From assembly GCA_019916065.1 (NCBI GenBank), contig CM034236.1, positions 25,492,358 to 25,556,357 of the forward strand: 64,000 nucleotides of DNA, in the 5' to 3' direction. Within the stretch, counting starts at the first letter, position 1. Each line of letters opens with the position of its first letter. A model generated the notes under the pieces. That model was not told where the DNA came from and did no database searches. It saw only the letters and a program-made list of their open reading frames with translations. Made by a program: the position numbers and the translations under genes. This stretch comes from Vitellaria paradoxa (lineage: Eukaryota > Streptophyta > Magnoliopsida > Ericales > Sapotaceae). This document shows positions 23,211-33,972 of this stretch, piece after piece.

Positions 23211-24067
23211 GGCAAAGCCTTTACAAGCTAAAGGGATAGTTGGACCCTTAGATAAAATTATTGTCATTGAGACTTGTTTAGTCTCTGATTTTACAGATTC
23301 CTGGATAGTAGATTCTAGAGCCACTAATCATGTTTGCATTCACTACAAGTGTTCAAGGAAAACAGGGCATTCAGTAATGGAGAGGTCAGTCTAAGATTAA
23401 GAACTAGCATAACTGTTGTAGCCAAGGCAGTGGAAGTTATTACTTAATTTTTTGATCCTTTTAGAATTTTAGTTTAGGAAAATTATTTATTTATACTCAA
23501 ACTTAAACGTAATTTGATTTCAATTTGTTCGTTGAATAATTTTGGATAGTCAGTGATTTTTTTATTCTACTATGGTAATCAAAAAGAATAAAATGGTTTC
23601 ATGTTTTGGTGCCTTAGTTAATAATTTATACTATCTGCATCTTAAAATAAACTCACTACATGACACAGAGTTGAATAATGAAATTAATCACTACAAGAGG
23701 ATCAAGCTCTCCCAAACTAACGAAATAGATCAGTGGCATTTGCGTCTAGATTGCATAAATTTAGATAGGATCCAAAGACTGGTTAAAAGTGGACCTTTGG
23801 GTTCACTGGTTATTAAACCAATACCAGTGTGTGAACCCTGTCCAGAAGGTAAAATTACCAAGAGATCTTTTCCGACCAAAGGTAATAGAGCCACAGAACC
23901 ATTGGTACTAATATATTCTAATGTATGTTAACCTATGAACATACAAGCCAGAGGGGTTTTTTTGAATATTTCATCACAATATTAATGATTATTCAAGGTA
24001 TGGTTATATGTCTCTAATGTACCATAAGTCTGAAGCTTTTGATAAATTCCAAGTGTTTCAGGCGAAA
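23211..24067 (+). pseudogene. Protease and integrase N-terminus of the copia element
   Basis: The protease box appears as 'WIVDSRATNHVC' at about 23304-23340, with Arg in place of the active-site Gly of D-S-G-A. The stretch 23572-23931 contains the HHCC zinc-binding region that starts copia integrase ('QWHLRLDCINLDRIQRLVK', 'CEPCPEGK'; the second zinc-binding His is changed). The reading frame then decays and stops at the insertion point, where 'YMSLMYHKSEAFDKF' is still legible at about 24006-24050. The rest of integrase resumes at 31607. Confidence 0.72.
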
Positions 24068-24072
24068 GCGGG

Positions 24073-25680
24073 TGACCGACCCTAAAAAGTGTTTCGGGTT
24101 CTACCTCTCAAGTGCAAGAGGGCAGTCGTAGTTTTAAAACTCGGTGAGTCCGAGGTCGAATCCACAGGGAGGGCTTTGTTAAAAGCTCTAGACTTGTTCT
24201 CTTAATTAGTAGGTGAACCTAAATTAATTTAAACTAATTTTTTTAGCAACTCAAACTTTTGTTTTAGATTCTAAATGAAAGAAATTCAATTTAATTTAAA
24301 AATGCAAACAAAGCATCTACTCTAAATTCTAAAGCGAATAAATCAACTCATAAATTAAATTAAATCACAAGCATAATACTAAAAAGGTTCTTGATCCAAC
24401 TTTCAAGTCCGGGTAGTTCACTAATTTGCCTTAGGGTGTGTTTGTTTGAAGAACATGGTTTAATTTGAAAAGTTTTAAAAATGTTATAATCAAAGGTCAG
24501 TACCAGTGATCTCAAGCGGATATGGTTAAAGACCTTTGTTTCCTAGGGTTTTTCAATTAAACTCCAAAAATTAATAAAAATCTAATTTTTAAGACTATTC
24601 GAAAGTATTTGATGATTGGTTACGAAAATCCATACCAGTGATCTCACACGGATTTGGTTAAGGGTTTTCGTATTCGAATGTTTTCGAAATAGAAAAAAAA
24701 AATAGATTTGTGAAAGGTAAATTCCTTCGCGAAAGGTTTCGCAACCTACGCGAAGGGTTTTGCAACCTACGCGAAGGGTCTCGAAGCCTACGCGAAGGGT
24801 TTCGCAACCTACGCGAAGGGTTTCGAAGCCTACGCGAAGGGTTTCGCAACCTACGCGAAGGGACTACGAACGCCCCAAGGCTTTTCGTGAACTACCCTTT
24901 CTTGATTCGTTGAATCAAGAACTAGGGTTTTACGCTAAAACTACTTTAAGCATCTTAAAAACAATCAAATAGCATTCAATCATACGAAAAGAGAATTGAA
25001 ACAAGCAAAACATGATATTACGAAACAAATCGAAATAAAACGAAGTAGATTAAAGTGCAACTTACAACGTAAAGCGAATGTAAAAGATGAAGTGAAGAAT
25101 CACTACAAAGACGATGATGAAAGCTCCAATAAAAACCATGAATCCACGCATGCAAGCTAAAAACCTAATCTAAAAACTCTCAAAATTCTATTCTAACGCT
25201 CAATTGAAGATGCAAAAATAAAAAGGGCTTCTCCTCCTCTTGGCCGTGCAATAGCTCTTTATATAGATGCCACAAAACCCTAGAAGAGGAGCTTTCACGC
25301 GGCTATTGTAAATCACGGATGGTCCCGACCGTCTGGAGAGGGGGTCGGGACCGTCTGAAGTTTTGAACTTTCTGTGGTCCCGACCGTCTAGGTGATGGTG
25401 GGGACCGTCTAGTTTTTCCTTCTTTGCTTTCTTTCCTTCTCTTGGTTGGGTCTTTGGGCTAGTCTTTTCCATCGAAGATGAGGTTCGAACCATGACTTTT
25501 TCTTTGTCTTCTTGGCCCTCTCCATAGCTATAAACTTCGACATCCTTGCCCTTTTTCCTACAAATAAAATAATAAAAGTATAAGTAACACAATAATACTA
25601 AAACTTCAACTTTACTTATTTTAATGCATGAATAAGTGTTGAGTTAGGGAGTTTGTAATTACACTTTTCAAGTGTAATCA
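24073..25680 (-). repeat. 3' LTR of the gag-only element
   Basis: TGACCGACCC...GTGTAATCA ends. Minus-strand TATA box at about 25258-25265. A perfect 10-bp inverted pair, GGTCCCGACC at 25321-25330 and GGTCGGGACC at 25343-25352, lies upstream of the TATA box, with a second weaker pair near 25376-25410. It contains the six-unit minisatellite at 24737-24862. Confidence 0.9.
24737..24862. repeat. 21-bp minisatellite in the LTR, six units
   Basis: Six tandem units of TTTCGCAACCTACGCGAAGGG with a few substitutions, some units having TCTCGAAGCC instead. Because 21 is a multiple of three, the array is open in several frames and produces spurious Arg/Asn/Leu-rich ORFs. Confidence 0.95.
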
Positions 25681-28010
25681 CACCCCCCAACTTGAACATT
25701 GCTAGTCCCTTAGCAATGCTCTTTATTAAAATGAAATGCATGATGTTCTTTATTAAAATGCGATGCAACTACTATCCTATTTCTCTTTTCGTTGGAAACA
25801 CGGCTACACTTAGCTACGTGTAGCAAGCCCTTTAAACCCCTAGGTTCCCCCTAGTGGACGAGTAAGGTCTCGTGAGGGTTTGCAGTGAATCTACCCACAA
25901 AATTCTATGGAATGGTCTCAAAGTGTCAAAAAGTGATCCGAATCTAAGATGAATTAAGTTCAAGCTCAATAAGTTACAAAATCTACATATCATGTGTAAT
26001 TTCCAAGTGCTAAGCATAATGCTTGGACTATTAAAGTAGAAGAAGCATGTGTGCAAAATTGTTTCATTCATTCAACAAGGTCTCAAGAGCATAAATGGAA
26101 CTAGTTTTGACTTCAAAAGCTCACAGGATTCCACTCATAGAAAGAAATTCACTCATTCAAGGGTTCACACATTCCTATTAGCATAAAATGCTATCCTAGT
26201 TGCACATGACTCCATGATATATGAATGAATTAAAATGAAACTCAAAGTGGACAGCTCCTAACCATGTTTCAATGCATATGTAAAAATCACATCACATAAC
26301 CTACACAATGCCACTACATGCACAATACAAGAGTTGCTTGCTTAGAATCCACTAGGTCTTTGTTTTGGTTGTAACTTGGCCAGGGGTAATGGTTAACAAT
26401 GGAAGATATGGAAATCAAAGCACATGTCTTGGGATAAAGATGTTCAAGTGCACACAAGTCCCAAACTACCCATTTCCTTTCCAACCCCAAGAAGGACTAC
26501 AACAAGAAGCTTATTCACTAACTTACAAACTACTCATGGGACATTCTCAATAATTATAATATAAAGCACAAGTCTCAAAATTACATAAGCAAGAATGAAT
26601 GACAGACTTTCTTTTTTTTTCTTTTCCTTTTTTTTCCTCTTTTTTTTTCTCTTTTTTTTCTTTTTTTTCTTTTTTTTTTCTTTTTTTCTTTTTTTTTTCT
26701 TTTGAAATAATGAAATAAACATAAGCTAAATTCTCCACCTACTATTCTCTCTCAATATGCTCTCAAAAGTTTCAATTCCCAACCCCCACTCACATCACTA
26801 ACATTGAGGCACTTTTCATAACCCAAAACATGTGAGGGTAAGGCTTAAAAGTGTGTGAACAAGGTTATGGGATAATATATGAGGTGGGAGCCAAGAAAAA
26901 AAATATATATATATAAATATCACACACTTTATTAAAAGGCTTCAAGTTGGTTCCTAGGGTAATTCATAATCAAGAAAGGACAAAAAGGCTCAAAATGACA
27001 AAGAAAGCCTAGCATCATTTTCAAAACTTGCAACAACTCATAATGTGCTACATAGATACTCATGTAAGTGTTTGTGATGCAATCGATGCAATGAAATCCA
27101 AGGTGAAGAGCAAAAGAAATGTAAGCATGTGCAACCCCTCAAGAAAAGAATATAAGGCTCAAAAGCTCACCATAAAGGGTGTAAGTCTCTACCTAGTCCA
27201 AAGATGCTCAAGTAACCAATATCAAATAAAATCTACTCCTAAGCACATAAACTTTCCACCATAATAGTCCAAAAATGCACAAAGTTATCACACACTCCAC
27301 TTGAATTATGTTTCCTATTAAGGCTTGAACAAAACTCACTCATCACTATCTCACTCAAATTCACCATTGACCAAACCAAAAGGGTTGACATGTAAGTATA
27401 AATGTGCTAAATTCATGTATTTAAGCTAAAAAAATGCTCAAATTTTGAAAAATTTGACAATTTTAGCATAAAGTGTCATCATGCGAACTCTACCCCCCAA
27501 CTTAAACTAAACATTGTCCTCAATGTGAAAACTATAATGCATAAGTGGGTCTGTAGTGTGCAAAGTGAGCATGATGATGAGCATGAAATAATAGCCACAA
27601 AAGGCACAAATAAGAACATAGCACAAATTAAACCAAGCATGCACCCATTATTCAAGCCCCTTAAGGCATCACCCTAAAACACCCCCCAACCTAGATTCTA
27701 CAGCACTCCCAACAACAGCAATTATATATAATGAAGTACCAAAATTGAAAGTGCAAGATTAAATAAGAAGGAGAGGAAAGGTATTACCTCAAGAGCTTCC
27801 TTATTTGAAGAAAACAAAAGAAACTATTCAATAGAAAAGGTTAGACATAAATTGAAATGAAAATAAGACAAGAAAAAAGGGTTAGTACGAAAGAAGAAAT
27901 AAAAATAAAAGAAAAGAAAATAAAGGAAGAGAATCAAATTAAAAAGAACTATGAAAATAAGAAAATGAAAAAGCTAATCTACTATGTACAAATGAAATGA
28001 AACAAAAGTG
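25681..28010 (-). other. Non-coding 3' region of the gag-only element
   Basis: No credible gene. It begins with the purine tract next to the LTR (GTTGGGGGGTG on the minus strand) and is similar in blocks to 4719-6640. A pure pyrimidine stretch, mostly T with C, occupies about 26607-26705. A short TA run lies near 26900. Confidence 0.7.
26607..26705. repeat. Polypyrimidine tract
   Basis: About 100 bases of T and C only (purine tract on the transcribed minus strand). A shorter version sits at the equivalent place in the Athila-like element (about 5615-5670). It generates lysine-rich false ORFs. Confidence 0.9.
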
Positions 28011-28533
28011 TTATCCAACACCCTCTCTATCCCATGCATCCACAAATGGTTTACGAAATAAAATGTTCTCTACGGGCCCACTAAGCACTGAATATGGATG
28101 CTTTCTAGGTGTAAAACACACCGGGGAATGAAAGGCCAAGTGAGGTTCTTGAAACCTCGGATGTGGCCAAAGTGTAAGTGCAGGTGTGGACATGGTTGGC
28201 TCAATTAGTCTCTTGATACCCAAGAAATCTACAGGATGTGGAAAAGGTGGGTTCAATAAGTCTTTCAATGCCCAAGAAATCTATAGGTGTGGAAATGGTG
28301 GGCTCTAATGATCTCTTGACACCTAAAAAGTCAATGTAAGCCTTCCCCGTGTCTACTACCTCTCCCCAATGATGGCCGATCTCATGGTAGTCACTCACAA
28401 TTCCCATAGTAAGACTTTTGGATGGGACTAAGTCAGGAGATGAGAGGTGTGCACCACTCTCAACCTCAGTTGTGTAGTGGAGTGAACTAGGGTCAACCGA
28501 TTCAATGATATATTCCTCAGGACCATGTGGCAT
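28011..28533 (-). pseudogene. Short ORF with internal 17-residue repeats in the gag-only element
   Basis: The region downstream of gag reads through three tandem units of 51-52 bp (about 28186-28340) that encode repeats around 'DFLGIKRLIEPT'. One unit has 52 bp and shifts the frame, so the open stretch falls into two overlapping parts (28201-28533 and 28011-28268). I recognise no domain. It may be a degenerate tail of gag, or of an ORF lost when pol was deleted. Confidence 0.4.
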
Positions 28534-28551
28534 TCAAATGCTCAGTTGGAG

Positions 28552-29739
28552 TCAAAGGACTCTCAATGAGGTCTGGGTGGTTGGAGTAGGTTGAGCATCA
28601 AGCTCGGTAGTAGGAAAGAATTGCATATCTCCCTGACTCTTAGTAAGTGGTAGAGGTATATCCTGAACAGGAGTGTCTAAAGGAATATGAGAAAGATGCT
28701 CATTACAAGTGTTATCCCCAGTGTAGTTAGGGCAATTGTCCCACTCAGTGCCTAAGGTAGTGCCTGAGGTTGATGACTCAATCATGCTACCACTTAGATT
28801 AGTGCTCATAGCTTGTGTTATCTTAGAAAGTTGCTCTCTCAAGTCATCTAGGGCCTGGTTGCACTCGTTATAAAAGCTCAATTGCTGTTGCATAAATTGA
28901 TAAAAAATGTCCTCTAATTGTGCATCATTAGGTTCACAAGACCAATAATCTTGAGGTTCCTCATGCTGGCCCTCAGTGAGTGGAACAAGGTTGGGATAGG
29001 CACAATAATTAAACTCCATGCATGTGCTACTTCTAAAGGATGGATCATGAAGGTCAAGTGAAGTAGAAGCATATGGGGAAGGTTTGGTGTGGCTTTCAAG
29101 TGCACAAGATTCAAAACTAGGCTTAAGTTTTCCCTGTGGCCTGGTGTGTTCATAGAAAAATTCGAGGAATGACCATGCCTCACCTGGGGTAAGGTCAAGA
29201 AATTCCCTATCTAAGACTTTATCAAACGCCTGGTGTAAACTACTATGTAGAGCATTATATAATATGGCTACAATGTCCCCTAGCTCTAATCCGTGACTTG
29301 GGAATGTTTCCAAAAGATTGTTAAATCTCTCCCAACTTTTATAAAATACTTCACCCTTTTTTGGATAAAAATTTTTGATTTGAAGGCCATGGGTGAAGGT
29401 TTGATGAATAGGGAGGAAATGTTCAATAAAAGCTTGATGAAATTGCTCCCAAGTACAGACCCATTCACTTACAGCATAACACCAGTCACCAGCCACACTT
29501 TGTAATGATAAAGGGAAAAACATACACCTAAGTCTCTCACTCTTTCTAGCATCATCACATAAACCACATGCTGCCTTAAACCTATCAAGGTGAAGACATG
29601 GATCTTCCTCCTCATGCCCAAAGAATTGAGGAAGCATACTATAGGTGTCTAATGTAAAAGCATATCCAAACATGCCACCTAGATACTCTATGTATTCTCG
29701 GGTATCAAAAGGGCCATGTACAAGATCACCAACTTCCAT
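28552..29739 (-). CDS. gag of the gag-only gypsy element
   Basis: An uninterrupted ORF of 395 codons starts a little inside the primer-binding site (ATG 29739-29737). Residues from about 35 to 210 form the capsid-like retrotransposon gag domain ('FFGHEEEDPCLHLDRFKAAC', 'FPLSLQSVAGDW', 'FIEHFLPIHQT', 'KGEVFYKSWERFNNLL'). The C-terminal part is Ser/Pro-rich with a short 'LDDLREQLSKITQAM' helix that also occurs in the Athila-like gag ('FEDIRGQVSKITQAM'). There is no CCHC zinc knuckle. The intact frame fits an element that still supplies, or recently supplied, its own particle protein. Confidence 0.8.
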   Translation of the reverse strand: MEVGDLVHGPFDTREYIEYLGGMFGYAFTLDTYSMLPQFFGHEEEDPCLHLDRFKAACGLCDDARKSERLRCMFFPLSLQSVAGDWCYAVSEWVCTWEQFHQAFIEHFLPIHQTFTHGLQIKNFYPKKGEVFYKSWERFNNLLETFPSHGLELGDIVAILYNALHSSLHQAFDKVLDREFLDLTPGEAWSFLEFFYEHTRPQGKLKPSFESCALESHTKPSPYASTSLDLHDPSFRSSTCMEFNYCAYPNLVPLTEGQHEEPQDYWSCEPNDAQLEDIFYQFMQQQLSFYNECNQALDDLREQLSKITQAMSTNLSGSMIESSTSGTTLGTEWDNCPNYTGDNTCNEHLSHIPLDTPVQDIPLPLTKSQGDMQFFPTTELDAQPTPTTQTSLRVL

Positions 29740-29965
29740 GTCTAAGATCAGAAAATAAAAATGAAAATAAAATGAGAAAGAGAAAAACTACACTAAAATG
29801 CAACCTAAGTTAACTAGCATGCAAACTAGGTTATATGATATGCAAATGAATAAATAACAATGCAAAAGAAAGAAAACTACTAATAAAGAGATGGAGAAAA
29901 GAAAAATTCACCCAATTTCTCAAGTGAACTCTCTTTTAACTCCCAAGTCTAGCACTTAGTTGCCC

Positions 29966-29983
29966 TCCCCGGCAACGGCGCCA
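29966..29983 (-). other. Primer-binding site (tRNA-Asp), exact match
   Basis: TCCCCGGCAACGGCGCCA equals the 3' end of plant tRNA-Asp(GTC) including CCA, six bases inside the 5' LTR. Confidence 0.92.
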
Positions 29984-29989
29984 AAAACT

Positions 29990-31601
29990 TGACCGACCCT
30001 AAAAAGTGTTTCGGGTTCTACCTCTCAAGTGCAAGAGGGCAGTCGTAGTTTTAAAACTCGGTGAGTCCGAGGTCGAATCCACAGGGAGGGCTTTGTTAAA
30101 AGCTCTAGACTTGTTCTCTTAATTAGTAGGTGAACCTAAATTAATTTAAACTAATTTTTTTAGCAACTCAAACTTTTGTTTTAGATTCTAAATGAAAGAA
30201 ATTCAATTTAATTTAAAAATGCAAACAAAGCATCTACTCTAAATTCTAAAGCGAATAAATCAACTCATAAATTAAATTAAATCACAAGCATAATACTAAA
30301 AAGGTTCTTGATCCAACTTTCAAGTCCGGGTAGTTCACTACTTTGCCTTGGGTGTGTTTGTTTGAAGAACAGGGTTTAATTTGAAAAGTTTTGAAAATGT
30401 TATAATCAAAGGTCAGTACCAGTGATCTCAAGCGGATATGGTTAAAGACCTTTGTTTCCTAGAGTTTTTCAATTAAACGCCAAAATATTAATAAAAATCT
30501 GATTTTTAATTCTATTCAAAAGTATTTGATGATTGGTTACGAAAATCCATACCAGTGATCTCACACGGATTTGGTTAAGGGTTTTCGTATTCGAATGTTT
30601 TCGAAATAGAAAAAAAATAGATTTGTGAAAGGTAAATTCCTTCGCGAAAGGTTTCGCAACCTACGCGAAGGGTTTCGCAACCTACGCGAAGGGTCTCGAA
30701 ACCTACGCGAAGGGTTTCGAAACCTATGCGAAGGGTCTCGAAGCCTACGCGAAGGGTTTCGCAACCTACGCGAAGGGACTACGAACGCCCCAAGGCTTTT
30801 CGTGAACTACCCTTTCTTGATTCGTTGAATCAAGAACTAGGGTTTTACGCTAAAACTACTTTAAGCATCTTAAAAACAATCAAATAGCATTCAATCATAC
30901 GAAAAGAGAATTGAAACAAGCAAAACATGATATTACGAAACAAATCGAAATAAAACGAAGTAGATTAAAGTGCAACTTACAACGTAAAGCGAATGTAAAA
31001 GATGAAGTGAAGAATCACTACAAAGACGACGATGAAAGCTCCAATAAAAACCATGAATCCACGCATGCAAGCTAAAAACCTAATCTAAAAACTCTCAAAA
31101 TTCTATTCTAACGCTCAATTGAAGGTGCAAAATTAAAAAGGGGCTTCCTCCTCCTCTTGGCCGTGCAATAGGCTCTTTATATAGATGCCACAAAACCCTA
31201 GAAGAGGAGCTTTCACGCGGCTAATTGTAAATCACGGATGGTCCCGACCGTCTGGAGAGGGGGTCGGGACCGTCTGAAGTTTTTAACTTTCTGTGGTCCC
31301 GACCGTCTAGGTAGAGGGGTCGGGACCGTCCAGCTTTTCCTTCATTGCTCTCTTTCATTCTCTTGGTTGGGTCTTTGGGCTAGTCTTTTCCATCGAAGAT
31401 GAGGTTCGAACCATGACTTTTTCTTTGTCTTCTTGGCCCTCTCCATAGCTATAAACTTCGACATCCTTGCCCTTTTTCCTACAAATAAAATAATAAAAGT
31501 ATAAGTAACACAATAATACTAAAACTTCAACTTTACTTATTTTAATGCATGAATAAGTGTTGAGTTAGGGAGTTTGTAATTACACTTTTCAAGTGTAATC
31601 A
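29990..31601 (-). repeat. 5' LTR of the gag-only element
   Basis: Near-identical to the LTR at 24073. Six-unit 21-bp minisatellite at 30652-30777 with a different order of unit variants from the other LTR. Minus-strand TATA box at about 31176-31183. Inverted pair GGTCCCGACC 31240-31249 and GGTCGGGACC 31262-31271, and a second such pair at about 31315-31330. Confidence 0.9.
30652..30777. repeat. 21-bp minisatellite in the 5' LTR, six units
   Basis: Same unit as at 24737, six copies, but the sequence of variants along the array differs from the partner LTR, which suggests local unit turnover after insertion or template switching during reverse transcription. Confidence 0.92.
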
Positions 31602-31606
31602 TCGGG

Positions 31607-32200
31607 AAAGCAACTAAGAAAACACATAAGACACTTTGATCTGATCGAGGTGGTGAGTACCTCCTTAATGAGTTAAAAACTTATCTGACAGATAATGGGA
31701 TACTCTTTTAATTGTCTACACCTAAGACTCCCCAACAAAATGGTACAACAGAAGTGAGAAATAGAACCCTACTTGTTTTAGGGTTATTCAACCCTACTTG
31801 ATGAGTTATTCAACGCTTTCTATCTCGTTTTAGGGTTATGCCTTAGAAACAATCATGTATCTTCTAAACTTAGTTCCATCTAGGTCAGTTCCCAGTACAC
31901 CCTTACAAATATGAAATGGAAATAAACCCAGTTTACGCTATATACATATTTAGGGTTACCCAGCACATGTGTTGAAGGGAAAGAGAGATAAATTGGAACC
32001 TAGGTCTAAAGTTTGCCTATTTATAGGCTACCTTAAAGGAGCAAGAGGAGGTCTCTTTTATAGTTCTGAAGAAAAGAAGGTATTTGTGAGCACAAATGTC
32101 ACTTTTCTTGAGAAAGACTATATGAAATACTTCAAACCTAGAAGTAAAATAGTTCTTGAAGAACTGTCTGACAGTATTAGTGCTATTCTAAATTAGATTA
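31607..32200 (+). pseudogene. Integrase core and C-terminus of the copia element
   Basis: Continues from 24067 across the nested element. It contains 'SDRGGEYL' (second catalytic Asp, about 31640) and 'TPQQNGTTEVRNRT' (catalytic Glu, about 31730). Then comes the copia signature 'LEPRSKVCLFIGYLKGARGGLFY' at 31990-32060 and 'VFVSTNVTFLEKDYM'. An imperfect duplication around 31770-31840 and several stops disrupt it. Confidence 0.75.
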
Positions 32201-32329
32201 ACGAAACGATTCCTAATCCAGAGTTTGCTTATTAGCCTAAGGCAATTACTCTACAATAGTCACCATTATCCTATCATAGTGGGAGGACAATTAGGCATCC
32301 TTGTAGATACATGTTAATTGGAGAATCCT

Positions 32330-33130
32330 ATCAGGCATTTTCTGATGAACTTGAACTAGATCCCACTAATTATGATAAAGCGATGATTTGGATGCAAATT
32401 GTTGGCACAAAGCTATGAAATAATAGATAGATTCTATGTACTCAAATAAGGTTTGGATCTTGTAGATAAACCTGAAGGGATTAAACCCATATATTATGTG
32501 TAAGTGGGTCTACAAGAGAAATAGAGGGGTAGATAGGAAGGTTGAAACTTTCAAAACTACACTTGTTATGAAAGGTTATACTTAAAAAGAAGGTATAGAT
32601 TATGAGGAAACCTTCTCCTCAAGAGCAATGCTTATGTCTATCATGATTCTTTCACTATTACAGCAAATCTAGATTATAAGATTTGGTAGATGGATGTTAA
32701 GACTACTTTTGTAAAGGGCAATCTTGATGTAAACATCTATATAGTGCAACCAGATGGTTTTATATTTGAGGACTAAGAACATAAATTCTGCAAACTACAA
32801 AAGCCTATCTGTGGGCTTAAACAAGCTCTAGATCATGGAACATCAAATTTGATCATGGAATCAAATCATTTGGCTTTGAGCAAAATCTTGATGAACCTTG
32901 TGTCTATAAGAAGATAGAGGGCCAGCTAGTAGTTTTTCTAGTCCTAAATGTTGATGATATCCTGCTCATTGGGAATGATTTAGGAGTATCATCAACAGTT
33001 AAAATCTAATTATCAAGAAAATTTGATATGAAGAACCTGGGAGAAGTCAGTTATATCCTTGGGATCAAGCTATCACGAGATCGCAATAATAGGATATTGG
33101 GATCAAGCTATTTTGAGATCGCAATAATAG
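32330..33130 (+). pseudogene. Reverse transcriptase of the copia element
   Basis: Recognisable pieces are 'VYKRNRGVDRKVETFKTTLVMKGYT' (about 32510-32580), 'KTTFVKGNLDVNIYIVQPDGF' (about 32698-32760) and the catalytic box, which reads NVDD instead of YVDD (about 32948-32959). 'MKNLGEVSYILGIKL' follows. A tandem duplication of about 38 bp ('gggatcaagctat...ataggatatt', 33060-33136) interrupts the end. Several stops are present. Confidence 0.72.
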
Positions 33131-33955
33131 GATATTAAGTTTATCCTAAGCTACTTAATAAACAAAATATTGTTCAAGTACTCTGTGCAAGACTCCAAGA
33201 AGGGATTACTTTCTTTCAGACATAGAGTTAGTCTATCTCATAATTAGTCTTCTAAGACTTCTGAAGAGATAGAAAACATGATACGGATTCCTTATGCCAC
33301 TGCAATAGGAAGTCTCATGTATGCTTTGTTGTGTACAAGACCAAATATTTGTTTTGTAGTAGTTATCACTCAAATCCAAGATTAGAACATTGGGTTGCAG
33401 CGAAGTATATACTTTAATATCTTCGGAGAATAAGAGATTATATGTTTGTCTATTCCAATGAAGATCTTATACCTATTGGGTATATAGATTTTGACTTTCA
33501 AGCAGATAGAGATACCAAAAGATTCACTTCTGGCTATGTGTTCACCAAGGGTGGTGGAGATGTAAGTTAGAAGAGCATGAAATAAACTTGCACCACAGAT
33601 TCTACCATAGAAGTCAGTCAAATAGCTTCTTCAGAAACGATAAAAGAGGCTGTATGGCTTTATGAGTTCCTTATGGAGCTAAATATGGTTCCCAATATTA
33701 ATGTATATATTGTTCTTTACTGTGATAATAGTAGGGTAGTAGCACAATCAAAAGAACCAAGATATCACAAGAAAGGGAAAAACATAGAGAGGAAGTATCA
33801 CCTAATTAGAGATTTGGTTCAGAAGGGTGAAGTGATCGTATCCAAGATTACATCAGCAAAATAATCTAGTAGATCCATTCACCAAAACCTCGGCTACTAA
33901 GAGCATTGACACTCATATCTATAATATAGGGGTTTGTCATATGCCTGACATGCTT
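33131..33955 (+). pseudogene. RNase H of the copia element
   Basis: Readable motifs are 'YATAIGSLMYALLCTRPNICF' (about 33294), 'YCDNSRVVAQSKEPRYH' (about 33718) and 'IERKYHLIRDLVQKGEV' (about 33784), which are the end of copia RNase H. It is followed by the purine tract at 33960-33972. Confidence 0.72.
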
Positions 33956-33972
33956 TAGGGTAAGTGGGAGAT

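Larger units (their letters stand above)
24073..31601 (-). mobile_element. Gag-only non-autonomous gypsy element (TR-GAG type)
   Basis: Two LTRs of about 1.6 kb (24073-25680 and 29990-31601) enclose 4.3 kb. That interior encodes only a gag ORF and a short decayed ORF, followed by a long non-coding 3' region; there is no protease, RT or integrase. The primer-binding site matches tRNA-Asp exactly. The target site reads GCGGG on the left (24068-24072) and TCGGG on the right (31602-31606), a duplication with one change. The 3' region and the LTR framework are shared with the Athila-like element at 3230-18407, so it probably depended on such a relative for enzymes. LTR similarity suggests it is the younger insertion. 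Confidence 0.85.

Noticed and set aside
24737..24862. Possible CRISPR-like array
   Set aside because: Units are contiguous with no unique spacers, and the context is a plant LTR.
24658..24972. Overlapping ORFs on both strands rich in Arg, Asn, Leu and Glu (also at 30561-30828 and 63146-63421)
   Set aside because: They are produced by the 21-bp minisatellite, whose unit length is a multiple of three, and lie inside LTRs.
25321..25352. MicroRNA precursor hairpin
   Set aside because: The stem is only 10 bp and the motif is a repeated LTR promoter element; no long mature-star duplex is possible.
26534..26738. Lysine-rich ORFs
   Set aside because: Translation of a polypyrimidine tract in the non-coding 3' region of the gag-only element.
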